A stretch of 64,000 bases of DNA from Arcanobacterium buesumense (GTDB lineage Bacteria > Actinomycetota > Actinomycetes > Actinomycetales > Actinomycetaceae). The stretch is from positions 434,001 to 498,000 of the forward strand of contig NZ_CP050804.1 of the NCBI RefSeq assembly GCF_012563545.1. The letters run 5' to 3'. Under the pieces are notes generated by a model. It was not told where the DNA came from. It did no database searches and saw only the letters and a program-made list of their open reading frames with translations. The stretch's first letter is position 1. Each line of letters opens with the position of its first letter. Positions 44,174-62,664 of the stretch are shown here, one piece after another. The translations under genes were made by a program, and so were the position numbers.

Positions 44174-44865
44174 TTAGAGCTCGATATGTCCTGGGGTTAC
44201 AATGCCAGCCTCATAGGCGATGACAACTGCTTGAACTCGGTCACGGACACCTAATTTTGAAAAAATACGTGTCACGTGGGTTTTAACAGTTGCTTCTGCA
44301 ACAAAAAGGTGTTTGGCAATCTCAGCATTGGTTAGTCCGCGAGCAATGAGATAGAAAACTTCGCGCTCGCGGTCCGTAAGAACATCAAGGATTTCTGGTT
44401 TACTGGCATGAATTTGGATAGATTCGCGCGCGAGGCGATCGACTAACCGACGTGTTGTTGACGGTGCGATAACCGCATCGCCTCGATAAATAGTCCGGAT
44501 CGCTTCAATCATTTTTTCAGTTGGTGCATCTTTTAGCAGGAAGCCGGATGCGCCAGCTCGAATTGCTTCCATCATGTAATCATCTTCGTCGAAGGTGGTC
44601 AGAATGATGATTTTAGGGTCAACTCTGGTAGGCAGGGTGGTACGTGTAATTTCTCGGGTGGTTGTTAAACCATCCATTCCTTCCATACGGATGTCCATGA
44701 GAATAACATCAACTGCTACCGCTTGGAGGCGATTAATAGCTTGCTGGCCATCACTTGCGGAGAGAACTACTTCCATATCATCGAGTGAATCGATAACCAT
44801 CGTGAGACCAGAGCGCATCAGGTCCATATCGTCAACGAGGCCAACTCGAATAATTTCCTCAGCCA

Positions 44866-44866
<1 letters not shown>
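44174..44866 (-). CDS. NarL-family response regulator
   Basis: This gene encodes 230 residues. Receiver domain with Asp in VILMDIRMEGMDG (near 58), Thr in ILTTFDEDD and Lys in LLKDAP. LuxR helix-turn-helix at about 160-220 (LTDREREVFYLIARGLTNAEIAKHLF, landmark GLTNAEIAKHLF). It overlaps the kinase stop by a TAATG junction and lies 5 bases from the ABC ATPase gene, so the system probably controls the exporter. Confidence 0.94.
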
Positions 44867-48616
<3,750 letters not shown>

Positions 48617-48667
48617 GCTGACGTCGATGTGGTAGGCACAACCCAGTTGCGATACGAGGTTTGGCTA

Positions 48668-49933
48668 TCACACGAACGGAGCCAACGGCTTCATAAGCCT
48701 TTCTGCCAACCGGGCAAGTTTCGAGCGGGCGTCCCACGACTGGTGTGTCAGCTCCACGCAATTACTCAAATCAAGGCGGAAAGTTTCTTCCATAATCGCA
48801 GCGAGGTCGGCGTCGTATATTTCGGCGTTGACCTCATAGTTGCCAGCCATCGACAACCGATCCAAATTTGCGGTTCCAACCGTTGTCCAAATACCATCCA
48901 CAGTCATCGTTTTAGCGTGAACCATTGCGTCTTTATACAGGAAAATACGGCAACCAGCATCGAGTAATTCAGTGTAATGCGGACGGCCCACCCAATCGGC
49001 AATAATGTGATTCGAATACTGTGGGATCAAAATCCGCACGTCCACACCCCGCCGGGCAGCGTCAATTAACAGTGTTTTAATCGCATAATCAGGGATGAAA
49101 TATCCCATGGTGATCCATATGTTTTTCGACGCCCGATTAATTGTTTCTAGATACTTGGCGCGAATAGGGTAGGAGCGATACACTGGCACGTTCTGAGTCA
49201 CCGTAAAGGTTGATACCCACGAACGAACCGAATCATCTGGAATAATCGGATGATGTGAAGCACGGTAAACATTCCACAAATCGATAAAAGCGCTTTCCAA
49301 TTCCCACGCGCGCGGTCCAGTGACTCGAATATGAGTATCGCGCCAATGATCTGCGTATAGCCGGCCAATATTGTAGCCACCCACAAAGCCGATCTTCCCG
49401 TCAACAACCAAAATCTTGCGGTGATCGAACCCAGAATCTTTCGAACGAGCAGTCAAAATCCACGGGCGCAACAGTGGGAAGCGAATAACATGAAGCGAAG
49501 GAAAATCAGGGAATCTACGAGATTTAGGATTCTGATTTAAATTGCCGAGGGTATCAAGAATAATAAACACGTTAACTCCGCGCGCAGCGGCAGCAATTAA
49601 GGCATGACGGAAGCGATAGCCAACGTCGTCAGCTTTCAAAATATAAGACTCGAAATAAACCCGGTCAGTAGCGGATTCGATAGCCTCGATCATGTCATCA
49701 TAAAGATGATTGCCAAATGTGTATACTGTCACTTCAGAATCTGAAACCCGAGCGGTGCGCGGTTGAAGATGCGGAAACTCGCCTGTTTGCGGGTTTCGCC
49801 GTTTGCGTTGTGCATCCACTGCAATAATTGCACCAATTGCTGCGACTTGGACAGTTAAGCCAGCCAAAGCAGTATATTTTAGAACTTTTTTTGCACGTGA
49901 TGCGGAGCGATTTTTCCAAAATGCCATGCACAT
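48668..49933 (-). CDS. phospholipase D family protein, cardiolipin synthase-like
   Basis: This gene encodes 421 residues. An N-terminal anchor (KVLKYTALAGLTVQVAAIGAIIA) precedes two HKD motifs: FDHRKILVVDGKIGFVGGYN and VHAKTMTVDGIWTTVGTANLD. Both have the His, Lys and Asp needed for phosphatidyl transfer, so it probably makes cardiolipin from phosphatidylglycerol. Start ATG 49933 directly follows TATAGT plus 5 bases, suggesting a leaderless message. Divergent from gatC. Confidence 0.9.
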   Translation of the reverse strand: MCMAFWKNRSASRAKKVLKYTALAGLTVQVAAIGAIIAVDAQRKRRNPQTGEFPHLQPRTARVSDSEVTVYTFGNHLYDDMIEAIESATDRVYFESYILKADDVGYRFRHALIAAAARGVNVFIILDTLGNLNQNPKSRRFPDFPSLHVIRFPLLRPWILTARSKDSGFDHRKILVVDGKIGFVGGYNIGRLYADHWRDTHIRVTGPRAWELESAFIDLWNVYRASHHPIIPDDSVRSWVSTFTVTQNVPVYRSYPIRAKYLETINRASKNIWITMGYFIPDYAIKTLLIDAARRGVDVRILIPQYSNHIIADWVGRPHYTELLDAGCRIFLYKDAMVHAKTMTVDGIWTTVGTANLDRLSMAGNYEVNAEIYDADLAAIMEETFRLDLSNCVELTHQSWDARSKLARLAERLMKPLAPFV

Positions 49934-49983
49934 AGTTTACTATACGTTTCGCCACAACCGCGGTGGGAAGATACCATTGAAGT

Positions 49984-50280
49984 ATGTCGACATTTTCTAA
50001 AGAAGAGGTAGCCCGCTTAGCGGACCTCGCACGCATTTCCTTAACAGATCAAGAGCTCGAACAATTCGCTGCGGAACTTGAGGTTATTAACAAGTCAGTT
50101 TCGCGATTAAAAGAAGTAGTGAGCTCTGATATTCCACCAACATCCCATCCGATTCCACTAACTAATGTGTGGCGTGAAGATGAGGTCGTTTCCGGATTAG
50201 ATCGGGACGAAGTTTTAGCAATGGCCCCGCATGCTGAAGATGGCAAATTCGGTGTTCCAGCAATCTTGGGTGAGGAGTAA
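49984..50280 (+). CDS. gatC: Asp/Glu-tRNA amidotransferase subunit C
   Basis: This gene encodes 98 residues, the usual size. The N-terminal FSKEEVARLADLARISLTDQELEQF and C-terminal PHAEDGKFGVPAIL are diagnostic. It holds GatA and GatB together. TGAAG precedes the ATG and gatA begins 3 bases after the stop. Confidence 0.96.
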   Translation: MSTFSKEEVARLADLARISLTDQELEQFAAELEVINKSVSRLKEVVSSDIPPTSHPIPLTNVWREDEVVSGLDRDEVLAMAPHAEDGKFGVPAILGEE

Positions 50281-50283
50281 GAC

Positions 50284-51786
50284 GTGGTAAAAGATTTACA
50301 TAAGAAAACCGCATGGCAGCTTGCTGAGTTGCTTCGTTCAGGAGAAACAACCTCGGTAGAAGTAACGACGATGTTTTTGGATCGGATTGAAAAACTCAAT
50401 CCGAAGATGAACGTTTACTTAGCTATTGATGCCGAAGGTGCACTTAAGGAAGCTAAATCCGTAGATGAGGATCGGGCAGCTGGGAAAGATTTACCTTTCT
50501 TTGCCGGTGTCCCGGTAGCTCTTAAGGACAATATGTGCCAACGTGGGGTTCCTACTACCGCGGCATCGAAGATGCTAGAAGGTTGGTTGCCACCATACGA
50601 TGCTACGGTGGTGCGACTGCTGAAGGAAGCTCGCTTGCCAATTCTCGGGCACACTAATATGGACGAATTTGCTATGGGTTCGTCAACTGAGCATTCAGCT
50701 TTTGGTCCGACGCAAAACCCGTGGGGCCACAATTTGATCCCCGGCGGTTCCGGTGGTGGTTCGGCTGCTGCAGTAGCAGGCTATTTGGTTCCATGGGCGC
50801 TTGGTTCGGATACGGGTGGTTCGATTCGCCAGCCAGGAGCAATGACTGGAACTGTGGGCACTAAACCAACATATGGTGCGGTATCGCGCTATGGGATTAT
50901 TGCGATGGCTTCGTCATTGGATCAAGTGGGGCCAGTTGCCCGCGATGTACGTGACGCAGCAGCCTTACAAGAAATCATTTCCCAACACGATCCGCTCGAT
51001 TCGACGTCGTTAAACAATGATTTTTCCACTCTCGTTAAGGCAGTGGAAGAAGGTTATGACCTTGGCGATCTATCTGGAGTCACATTTGGTGTGGTCAAAG
51101 AACTTGATGGCGAAGGTTTTGCTGCCGGGGTGCTTGACGCGTTCCATACTGTGGTAGAGAAGTTAAAGGCTGCCGGAGCGAAATTCGTTGAGGTGTCTTG
51201 TCCCTCATTTGACTATGCGATGGCTGCCTACTATTTGATTATGCCGGCTGAAATGTCGTCAAATTTGGCGCGCTACGATGGTGTACGTTTCGGTAATCGT
51301 GTACTGCCAAAAGAGGGCCCGGTAACCGCTGAAACGATGATGGCAGCAACTCGTGAAGCAGGATTCGGTACGGAAGTTAAGCGCCGGATTATTCTTGGCA
51401 CTTATGCTTTGTCTGCTGGAACGTATGACGCGTATTACGGCTCAGCGCAACGGGTTCGCACGTTGGTCCAGCGAGATCTCACGGCTGCTTATGAGCAAGT
51501 CGATGTTCTTTTGACACCGACGACGCCAACTGTGGCATTTAAGTTTGGTGAAAAGCTTGATGACCCGATTGCTATGTACAAGAACGATATGACGACTATT
51601 CCAGCGAATTTGGCTGGTACGCCAGCGATGACGGTTCCAATTGGGCTGTCGGAAGGTTTGCCGGTAGGTGTCCAAATTATGGCGCCAACCTTTGAAGATG
51701 CACGAATGTACAAAATAGCAGCAATGGTAGAAAAGGTGGCTGATCCAGCTGCTAGCCAACCTGCTATGGATATGTGGGAGGACTGA
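50284..51786 (+). CDS. gatA: Asp/Glu-tRNA amidotransferase subunit A
   Basis: This gene encodes 500 residues of the amidase signature family. The Ser-cisSer-Lys triad is visible: Lys in PVALKDN, cis-Ser in [10 protein letters not shown], nucleophile Ser in [12 protein letters not shown]. It releases ammonia from glutamine for GatB, so that Glu-tRNA(Gln) or Asp-tRNA(Asn) can be amidated. Start GTG at 50284. Confidence 0.97.
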   Translation: MVKDLHKKTAWQLAELLRSGETTSVEVTTMFLDRIEKLNPKMNVYLAIDAEGALKEAKSVDEDRAAGKDLPFFAGVPVALKDNMCQRGVPTTAASKMLEGWLPPYDATVVRLLKEARLPILGHTNMDEFAMGSSTEHSAFGPTQNPWGHNLIPGGSGGGSAAAVAGYLVPWALGSDTGGSIRQPGAMTGTVGTKPTYGAVSRYGIIAMASSLDQVGPVARDVRDAAALQEIISQHDPLDSTSLNNDFSTLVKAVEEGYDLGDLSGVTFGVVKELDGEGFAAGVLDAFHTVVEKLKAAGAKFVEVSCPSFDYAMAAYYLIMPAEMSSNLARYDGVRFGNRVLPKEGPVTAETMMAATREAGFGTEVKRRIILGTYALSAGTYDAYYGSAQRVRTLVQRDLTAAYEQVDVLLTPTTPTVAFKFGEKLDDPIAMYKNDMTTIPANLAGTPAMTVPIGLSEGLPVGVQIMAPTFEDARMYKIAAMVEKVADPAASQPAMDMWED

Positions 51787-51791
51787 AAGAA

Positions 51792-53285
51792 ATGACTGAA
51801 TTGAATGACTATGCAGACGTCGTCGCACATTATGATCCGGTACTTGGTATCGAAGTGCACGTCGAGCTTTCCACAAAAACTAAAATGTTTGATGGCGCTC
51901 CCAATGAATTCGGTGGTGAACCAAATACGTTTATTACCCCAGTATCATTGGGCTTGCCTGGATCATTGCCTGTGGTTAATAAGAAGGCAATCGAGTATGC
52001 GATCAAACTTGGTCTGGCGCTAAATTGCAAAATTGCCGAGTCGTGCCGGTTTGCTCGTAAAAACTATTTTTATCCGGATTTGGCGAAGAATTTTCAGACA
52101 TCGCAATCTGATGAACCCTTGGCTTTTGATGGCTACTTAGACGTCGAACTCGATGATGGTGCGGTGTTCCGAGTCAAGATTGAGCGTGCACACGTTGAAG
52201 AAGATGCTGGTAAGAATACTCACATTGGTGGCGAAGGGCGTATTCATGGTGCTGACCATTCGCTAGTTGATTACAACCGTGCAGGCGTGCCACTTGTGGA
52301 AATCGTGACTCGTCCGATTGAAGGTTGTGGCGATCGTGCACCAGAGGTTGCCGCGAAGTATGTTCAAACTATTCGCGATATTGCCCGTGCAATTGGAGTT
52401 TCAGAAGCTCGTATGGAGCGCGGTAATGTTCGTGCAGATATCAATGTGTCTTTGCGTAAGACTCAGCAGTCGCCGTTGGGAACGCGCACTGAAACAAAGA
52501 ATGTTAATTCTTTCCGCTCGATTGCTGCCGCAGTTGAGTTTGAAATGCGCCGACAGGCGGCAATTTTGGATGCCGGGCAAGCAGTACTTCAAGAGACTCG
52601 TCATTTCCAGGAGCTTGATGGTACGACGTTGCCGGGACGGCCAAAGTCGGATGCAGATGATTATCGTTACTTCCCAGAACCGGATTTGGTGCCATTGGCG
52701 CCACCGCGTGAGTGGGTTGAACAGTTACGGGCAACATTGCCAGAGCTTCCGGAGCAAAAGCGGCGGCGTTTGCTTGCTGAATGGGGCATCTCTGCTAAGG
52801 AAATGCGCGATATTGTCAACGCTGGTGCGTTAGTTTTGATCGAAGATTCTGTCAAAGCTGGAGCGACGTCGGCCGGGGCGCGCAAATGGTGGATGGGTGA
52901 GCTTGCTCGTTATGCTAAGGATAATGAGATTGAACTTGCCAATGTTCCAGTCACTAGTGAACAGGTAGCCGAACTGGATGAACTTGTGGAGTCTGGAAAG
53001 CTAACCGATAAGCTAGCACGGCAGGCCCTGGCTGGGGTGTTAGCTGGTGAAGGCTCACCAGCTGAGGTTGTGGCAGCTCGTGGTTTGGAAGTAGTGAGCG
53101 ACGACGGCGCGTTGAACGCAGCGGTTGATGAAGCGTTGGCTGCTAACCCCGACGTTGTTGAAAAGATCCGTAGCGGTAAAGTCCAGGCTGCTGGCGCTAT
53201 TGTGGGGGCTGTTATGAAAGCAACACATGGCAAAGCAGATGCTGCCCGGGTTCGAGAACTTATCATGGAGCGCGTTCAGCTCTAA
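51792..53285 (+). CDS. gatB: Asp/Glu-tRNA amidotransferase subunit B
   Basis: This gene encodes 497 residues from ATG 51792, 5 bases after the gatA stop; the frame reaches back to 51774 inside gatA but AGGACTGAAAG then lies in the wrong place. Landmarks are [33 protein letters not shown] and [16 protein letters not shown]-like [13 protein letters not shown]; the YqeY-like C-terminal tail domain from about 350 binds tRNA. It activates the misacylated tRNA with ATP and amidates it. A hairpin terminator closes the operon. Confidence 0.97.
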   Translation: MTELNDYADVVAHYDPVLGIEVHVELSTKTKMFDGAPNEFGGEPNTFITPVSLGLPGSLPVVNKKAIEYAIKLGLALNCKIAESCRFARKNYFYPDLAKNFQTSQSDEPLAFDGYLDVELDDGAVFRVKIERAHVEEDAGKNTHIGGEGRIHGADHSLVDYNRAGVPLVEIVTRPIEGCGDRAPEVAAKYVQTIRDIARAIGVSEARMERGNVRADINVSLRKTQQSPLGTRTETKNVNSFRSIAAAVEFEMRRQAAILDAGQAVLQETRHFQELDGTTLPGRPKSDADDYRYFPEPDLVPLAPPREWVEQLRATLPELPEQKRRRLLAEWGISAKEMRDIVNAGALVLIEDSVKAGATSAGARKWWMGELARYAKDNEIELANVPVTSEQVAELDELVESGKLTDKLARQALAGVLAGEGSPAEVVAARGLEVVSDDGALNAAVDEALAANPDVVEKIRSGKVQAAGAIVGAVMKATHGKADAARVRELIMERVQL

Positions 53286-53294
53286 AATAGTAAT

Positions 53295-53328
53295 GCGCAG
53301 GAGCAGGAATTTTTCTGTTCTCCTGCGC
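53295..53328 (+). terminator. terminator of gatCAB
   Basis: GCGCAGGAG (53295-53303) pairs with CTCCTGCGC (53320-53328); the inner CAG/CTG adds to the stem, and TTTACT follows. Confidence 0.8.
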
Positions 53329-53360
53329 TTTACTATGTGTAGCTATTACAAGGAGAATTT

Positions 53361-54767
53361 ATGTCAAAAACACTGCCTAGCTACAATGTGACCATACGTA
53401 TTGCGCTTCCATTTGAACCGCGAGCGACGGCCATGTTAGTTAAAGAATTTGTTGATTATGGTGCGATTGTTACCGGTGTGGATATGGTGGAGTCGGATGA
53501 AGCTAATCTGCTGACCGATGTGACTGCTAAAGTCGATGATATCGAGCACGCTGAGCATATTGCATCCAAATTAGAGGCGCTAGATGGCGTGCATGTGCTG
53601 GGAATTCACGATTCAACAGTGCAAGCGCATTTGGGTGGAAAGATTGAAATCGCGCTGAAACGGCCGTTGAATACGCGTCAAGATTTGTCGCGGATTTATA
53701 CTCCTGGAGTGGCGCGAATTTCGAATCTCATTGCTAAGGATCCGCAGCTTGCGCGTAAATTGACGATTAAGCGAAATACGGTTGCTGTTGTTTCAGATGG
53801 TACCGCCGTTCTTGGTTTAGGTGATGTCGGGCCTAAAGCAGCAATGCCGGTGATGGAGGGTAAGGCAGCACTCTTTAAGAAGTTTGGCGACGTTGATGCC
53901 TGGCCAATTTGCTTAGATACAACTGATACTGAAGAGATTATCAGCATTGTGAAAGCGATTTCGCCGGGTTTCGGTGGAATTAATTTGGAGGATATTTCTG
54001 CTCCGCGCTGTTTTGAAATTGAGCGTCGATTACGCGAAGATCTTGATATTCCGGTCTTTCATGATGATCAACACGGTACTGCCGTAGTAGTTTTAGCCGC
54101 TTTGATCAATGCGTTAAAGGTTGTTGGGAAGAAGATAGAAGATATTCGCATCGTTGTGTCTGGTGTGGGTGCTGCAGGCAATGCGATTATTCGCTTGCTG
54201 ATGAATCAGGGAGCGCGTGACATTATTGGTGTTGGACGTAATGGTGCACTTGGACCCTTCCGTGAAGAAGAAGGTGAAGATCGTAATTGGATTGCGCAAA
54301 ACACTAATCCGCGTCGTCAGCAAGGAAGCTTGCGAGACGTGTTAGAGGATGCTGATGTTTTTATCGGTGTGTCAGCTGGAAATATTTTAGTTGGCGACGA
54401 TATTGCTACGATGGCGAAGGATCCGATTGTTTTTGCGTTGGCTAACCCAACGCCGGAAGTCGATCCAATTCAAGCTGCGCAACATGCGGCGATTGTGGCG
54501 ACTGGGCGTTCAGATTATCCAAATCAGATCAATAATGTGCTGGCTTTCCCGGGAATTTTCCGTGGAATGCTTGATGTGAAGGCAACACAGGTAACTGATC
54601 GCATGCTTGTGGTTGCGGCGAATGCGATCGCCCAATCGGTGTTACCCGAACAGTTGAATGCCAATTTCATCATTCCAGGTGTTTTCCACCCAACGGCTTC
54701 TAAGCAAGTAGCGCGTGCTATCCGTGAGGAATTTAAGCATTCGTTAGCTATGGAAAATGAAATGTGA
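53361..54767 (+). CDS. NAD(P)-dependent malic enzyme with N-terminal ACT domain
   Basis: This gene encodes 468 residues. An ACT-like regulatory domain fills about 1-80 (IRIALPFEPRATAMLVKEF). The malic domain holds the catalytic Tyr in DLSRIYTPGVA and Lys in AMPVMEGKAALFKKFG, metal site EDISAPRCFEIE and PVFHDDQHGTA. The Rossmann domain has VVSGVGAAGNAI. It decarboxylates malate to pyruvate. CAAGGAGAA precedes the ATG. It stands alone between two terminators. Confidence 0.93.
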   Translation: MSKTLPSYNVTIRIALPFEPRATAMLVKEFVDYGAIVTGVDMVESDEANLLTDVTAKVDDIEHAEHIASKLEALDGVHVLGIHDSTVQAHLGGKIEIALKRPLNTRQDLSRIYTPGVARISNLIAKDPQLARKLTIKRNTVAVVSDGTAVLGLGDVGPKAAMPVMEGKAALFKKFGDVDAWPICLDTTDTEEIISIVKAISPGFGGINLEDISAPRCFEIERRLREDLDIPVFHDDQHGTAVVVLAALINALKVVGKKIEDIRIVVSGVGAAGNAIIRLLMNQGARDIIGVGRNGALGPFREEEGEDRNWIAQNTNPRRQQGSLRDVLEDADVFIGVSAGNILVGDDIATMAKDPIVFALANPTPEVDPIQAAQHAAIVATGRSDYPNQINNVLAFPGIFRGMLDVKATQVTDRMLVVAANAIAQSVLPEQLNANFIIPGVFHPTASKQVARAIREEFKHSLAMENEM

Positions 54768-54789
54768 TTCTGGTATTTGGTAGGCCTAG

Positions 54790-54820
54790 GCAGGCGAGGC
54801 AATATCATTGCCTCGCCTGC
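54790..54820 (+). terminator. terminator of the malic enzyme gene
   Basis: GCAGGCGAGGCAAT pairs perfectly with ATTGCCTCGCCTGC around ATC, followed by TATTTTTT: a classic intrinsic terminator. Confidence 0.93.
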
Positions 54821-54985
54821 TATTTTTTGCTAAAAATCAGCAATTACTTTATATGTGATGGGTGTTACGTTGTTTTGGTTTGACGGTTGGGGTGGGGGTG
54901 CGTAAAGTTTTTATCTGTCGCCGGGAGCGCGGTTGTGTTCTTTGGTGGTGGCGCTGGTTTGGTGCGTGGTTGTGACTGGGTGTTT

Positions 54986-55013
54986 TTGCTTGGTTGTGGT
55001 TGTGTGTTAGACT
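54986..55013 (+). promoter_or_regulatory. candidate rrn promoter
   Basis: TTGCTT (54986-54991) and TAGACT (55008-55013) with 16-base spacing, about 275 bases before the 16S gene. TAGACT is a common -10 in actinobacterial rRNA promoters. The T/G-rich region may hold more than one promoter. Confidence 0.4.
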
Positions 55014-55078
55014 GGTGTGGATAGCCTTCTTGATGGTTGCCTGGCTTTGTTGTTGGGTGGTTGTTGGGTGTGGGTGTG

Positions 55079-55105
55079 TTGTTTGATATCTCAATAGTGT
55101 GTCAG
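55079..55105 (+). promoter_or_regulatory. rRNA leader boxA-like element
   Basis: TTGTTTGATATCTCAATAGT closely resembles the TGTTTGAGAACTCAATAGTG leader element of actinobacterial rrn operons, where NusB/NusE load for antitermination. The usual GAGAAC is GATATC here. Confidence 0.55.
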
Positions 55106-55288
55106 CTTTTTACAATGATTTTTTGTTTGGGAAGCGGATTGTGCTGGTTGCTTTTTTGGTGGCTGGTGTGGTTTGTTTTCTTTTTTATTTTGGATGAGCT
55201 AGTTTTGGTTTGTCTGTTTTGTTGAGTCTGTTTTTGGGCTTTTCGAACGTGTATTGATTGGATGCCTTTTTGTTGGGTGTTTGGTTTT

Positions 55289-60146
<4,858 letters not shown>

Positions 60147-60201
60147 CAAAAAAGTTTCCTTATCGTCAGTGTTTTATTATGGAACATGTTGATGGTAATG
60201 C

Positions 60202-60228
60202 TGCTCGCGTCTACTATACGATTCTTGA
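60202..60228 (+). ncRNA. 3' strand of the 23S processing stalk
   Basis: TGCTCGCGTCTACTATACGA and its continuation complement 57021-57047 almost completely (G-U where T faces G). Paired across the 23S gene they form the stem that RNase III cuts in precursor rRNA. Confidence 0.7.
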
Positions 60229-60270
60229 CTCCCACACGTTGTAGTGCGTGTGTGTTATGTCAACCATTTT

Positions 60271-60387
60271 GACGGTGGTCATAGTGGTAGGGAAACGCCC
60301 GGTTACCATTCCGAACCCGGAAGCTAAGCCTACCAACGCCGATGGTACTGCACTCGAGGGGGTGTGGGAGAGTAGGACACCGCCGTC
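60271..60387 (+). rRNA. rrf: 5S ribosomal RNA
   Basis: GACGGTGGTCATAGTGGTAG at the 5' end pairs with ACCGCCGTC at the 3' end; the central CCCGAACCCGGAAG-type loop (CCGAACCCGGAAGCTAAGCC) is intact. About 117 bases. Confidence 0.95.
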
Positions 60388-60403
60388 ACTTAACGTGATA
60401 TAA

Positions 60404-60438
60404 GGGGAGGGTGTTGACGATAAGTCAACACCCTCCCC
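60404..60438 (+). terminator. rrn operon terminator
   Basis: GGGGAGGGTGTTGAC (60404-60418) and GTCAACACCCTCCCC (60424-60438) form a perfect 15-bp GC-rich stem with loop GATAA. The T run is missing, but strength and position directly after 5S are typical. Confidence 0.85.
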
Positions 60439-60555
60439 TCACCTATACTCACAAGCGATCCGACATACAGTTTGTAACCCACTGAGATGTATGTTTTTCT
60501 TGGTGAGTCTTTATTTCTTTTGGTTAGTCCGCGACTTTTATTATCTCGTTTAGTG

Positions 60556-60586
60556 TTGATTGATGCTCAACGCACTAGGGTATAGT
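60556..60586 (+). promoter_or_regulatory. candidate promoter of the 60593 gene
   Basis: TATAGT (60581-60586) lies 6 bases before the ATG at 60593, with TTGATT at 60556-60561 as a -35 (19-base spacing). Transcription would begin at or next to the ATG. Confidence 0.4.
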
Positions 60587-60592
60587 AAATCT

Positions 60593-61033
60593 ATGCATAG
60601 AATCTTGATTGCTGCGGTAGCTTATCTTTTGCTTGGACTGTTTCTTAGCGCTTTGTACCGGCTGTTTATTCGTCTCATTCAGTTCGATGGCCCGACAGCT
60701 TTTGGCTCGATGTATATGTATACATTTGTTCTAGGAACACTGTTTTTTCTTTTGTTGAGTATTGTCGATAAATATTTTGAACTCTCTGATCACTCTTTGT
60801 TTACACGGTGGTTCATTTTGTACAATGTTGGTCTGATCTGGACCGTTTCTGGTATGGCAATTCAAAACGTTGTTACTGCGTTGTACGGCCAACAGGTATG
60901 GGATGCTACATTATCCGGTGTTGTAGGTATCGGGCATCTTATCGTGGCTATTTCATGGTGCTGGTTATTCAGCATCATATACGTCGCGATACGTGGCGAT
61001 ATACAGGCGGGTGACCACTTACATTTTCGATAA
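60593..61033 (+). CDS. four-helix membrane protein, unknown
   Basis: This gene encodes 146 residues from ATG 60593; an upstream TTG at 60560 would overlap the promoter. Four hydrophobic segments (ILIAAVAYLLLGLFLSALY, YMYTFVLGTLFFLLLSIV, WFILYNVGLIWTVSGMA, LSGVVGIGHLIVAISWCWLF). No signal peptide or known motif. It lies between the rRNA terminator and a perfect 20-bp hairpin. Not recognised. Confidence 0.6.
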   Translation: MHRILIAAVAYLLLGLFLSALYRLFIRLIQFDGPTAFGSMYMYTFVLGTLFFLLLSIVDKYFELSDHSLFTRWFILYNVGLIWTVSGMAIQNVVTALYGQQVWDATLSGVVGIGHLIVAISWCWLFSIIYVAIRGDIQAGDHLHFR

Positions 61034-61055
61034 TCACGAATGGTCATGGTCATTT

Positions 61056-61099
61056 ATATTGTTGTGGGCACGTCATCAATGACGTGCCCACAACAATAT
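61056..61099. terminator. bidirectional 20-bp terminator
   Basis: Arms 61056-61075 and 61080-61099 pair perfectly around TCAA; the GTTGTGGGCACGTCA core with A/T outer part serves the 60593 gene and convergent nhaA. Confidence 0.85.
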
Positions 61100-61121
61100 T
61101 TACCCGCTTTTACTTGCAGAT

Positions 61122-62510
61122 TTAACGGCTTATTTCAAAAACATCCGGAATGCCATCGCCATCCTCATCGCGTAACTTTTCCTTCTCCAGTTCCTTGTAA
61201 TATCGATTGCGTGGAGTCAAAATAAGTACCGCTAATAATGCTGCGAGTACAGAGGCCAACAATATGCCCACTTTGGCGGCATCGTTGTTAGCGTCACCTA
61301 ATCCGAACGATAATTCTCCCACCAGCAGGGATACGGTGAAACCAATTCCTGCTAAAAAGCCAACGCCAATAGTGTCAAACCATGTTATTGAACTATCTAG
61401 ATTTGCGCGTGTTAGCTTTGTAAGCAAGAAAGTAGATAAGACGATACCGATTGGCTTTCCGAGTACCAATCCAACGATTATTCCCAAAGCTACTGGAGAA
61501 CTGAGCGAGTTCAGTAACCCATCCCAACCTCCGATTGCCACTCCTGCTGAAAAGAAAGCGAATACTGGTACGGCAAAACCAGAAGATAGAGGCCTGATTC
61601 CGTGTTCAAACATTGAAACTAGACCAGGGTTATGGCTACCATGCCCTGTCACTTCAGGCCGATGATGCGCGAGCGCTGTTTGAGCAGTTGTAGAATCCAA
61701 CGATACTGGAACTACGAAACCTAAAACCACCCCAGCGATTGTGGCATGAATGCCCGCTTCATGAAGAAAATACCATGCCGTCAGTGCTACCGGGAAAAGT
61801 ATCAGCCAAGATGCCCAACGATTTTTTACCCAAAAAATATGAAATCTGCGTACCAAAAAAGCAAAGATCATAACTGGTATAACGAAAAGCGCAAGATACA
61901 AGGCGTGAACTTCATTGGTGTAGAAAATGGCGATAATTGTGATAGCAATGAGGTCATCAACAACCGCTAGTGTGAGCAAGAAAAGTCTGAGCGGACTAGG
62001 AAGGTGAGAGCCAATAATCGCTAATACAGCTACTGCAAATGCGATATCTGTGGCTGTGGGTATTGCCCAGCCTTGAATTGTCTCTGGATGGCCCCAGTTA
62101 ATAGCTGCATATATCCCAGCTGGCACAATGACCCCGCCAATAGCGGCGACAACTGGAACGATTGCTCGCGAAGGAGAGCGCAAATCACCGATCGCAAATT
62201 CCTGTTTGAGCTCAAGCCCGACAAGAAAAAAGAATATAGCAAGTAAACCATCCGCTGCCCAATGCCCAACGCTAAGGTGTAGATGTAAAGAGTCAATACT
62301 TAGCGTGGTATCTCGTAGGTTTAAGTACGCTTCACTCCATGGCGAATTTGCCCATACAATAGCGATGACAGCAGCGATCATTAATGCAATGCCGCCAGTT
62401 GTTTCTTTGCGAAGAATTCCTCCGATACGCACATGCTCGGCGTAACTACCGTACGAAAGAATAGTGCGTAGTTTAGATGGTTGAGGTTCAGTCACGGTGT
62501 CCCTTTTCAT
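61122..62510 (-). CDS. nhaA: Na+/H+ antiporter NhaA
   Basis: This gene encodes 462 residues from ATG 62510; GTG 62495 with AAAAGGGA 5 bases before it is equally possible. Twelve helices of the NhaA type: the conserved Asp pair in LTLAVVDDLIAI, the unwound helix IPTATDIAFAVAVLAIIG, and VGLELKQEF. It exchanges one Na+ for two H+ across the membrane. The charged C-terminal tail (LEKEKLRDEDGDGIPDVF) contains DxDGDGIPD, a calcium-binding-like thrombospondin-3 motif unusual for NhaA. Confidence 0.95.
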   Translation of the reverse strand: MKRDTVTEPQPSKLRTILSYGSYAEHVRIGGILRKETTGGIALMIAAVIAIVWANSPWSEAYLNLRDTTLSIDSLHLHLSVGHWAADGLLAIFFFLVGLELKQEFAIGDLRSPSRAIVPVVAAIGGVIVPAGIYAAINWGHPETIQGWAIPTATDIAFAVAVLAIIGSHLPSPLRLFLLTLAVVDDLIAITIIAIFYTNEVHALYLALFVIPVMIFAFLVRRFHIFWVKNRWASWLILFPVALTAWYFLHEAGIHATIAGVVLGFVVPVSLDSTTAQTALAHHRPEVTGHGSHNPGLVSMFEHGIRPLSSGFAVPVFAFFSAGVAIGGWDGLLNSLSSPVALGIIVGLVLGKPIGIVLSTFLLTKLTRANLDSSITWFDTIGVGFLAGIGFTVSLLVGELSFGLGDANNDAAKVGILLASVLAALLAVLILTPRNRYYKELEKEKLRDEDGDGIPDVFEISR

Positions 62511-62664
62511 GTAACGGTCAAAGAATGTGCCGACCAGACTTCCCGGCTCTCCTGACCACAAGTGTACGGCACATTAGCCGATGAGATCTGTATTGGCTGG
62601 TTAGATTGGTCAAGTTTGGGATATATGACGCGCATGAGGCAAGCAAATACTTAACAATAGTTCC

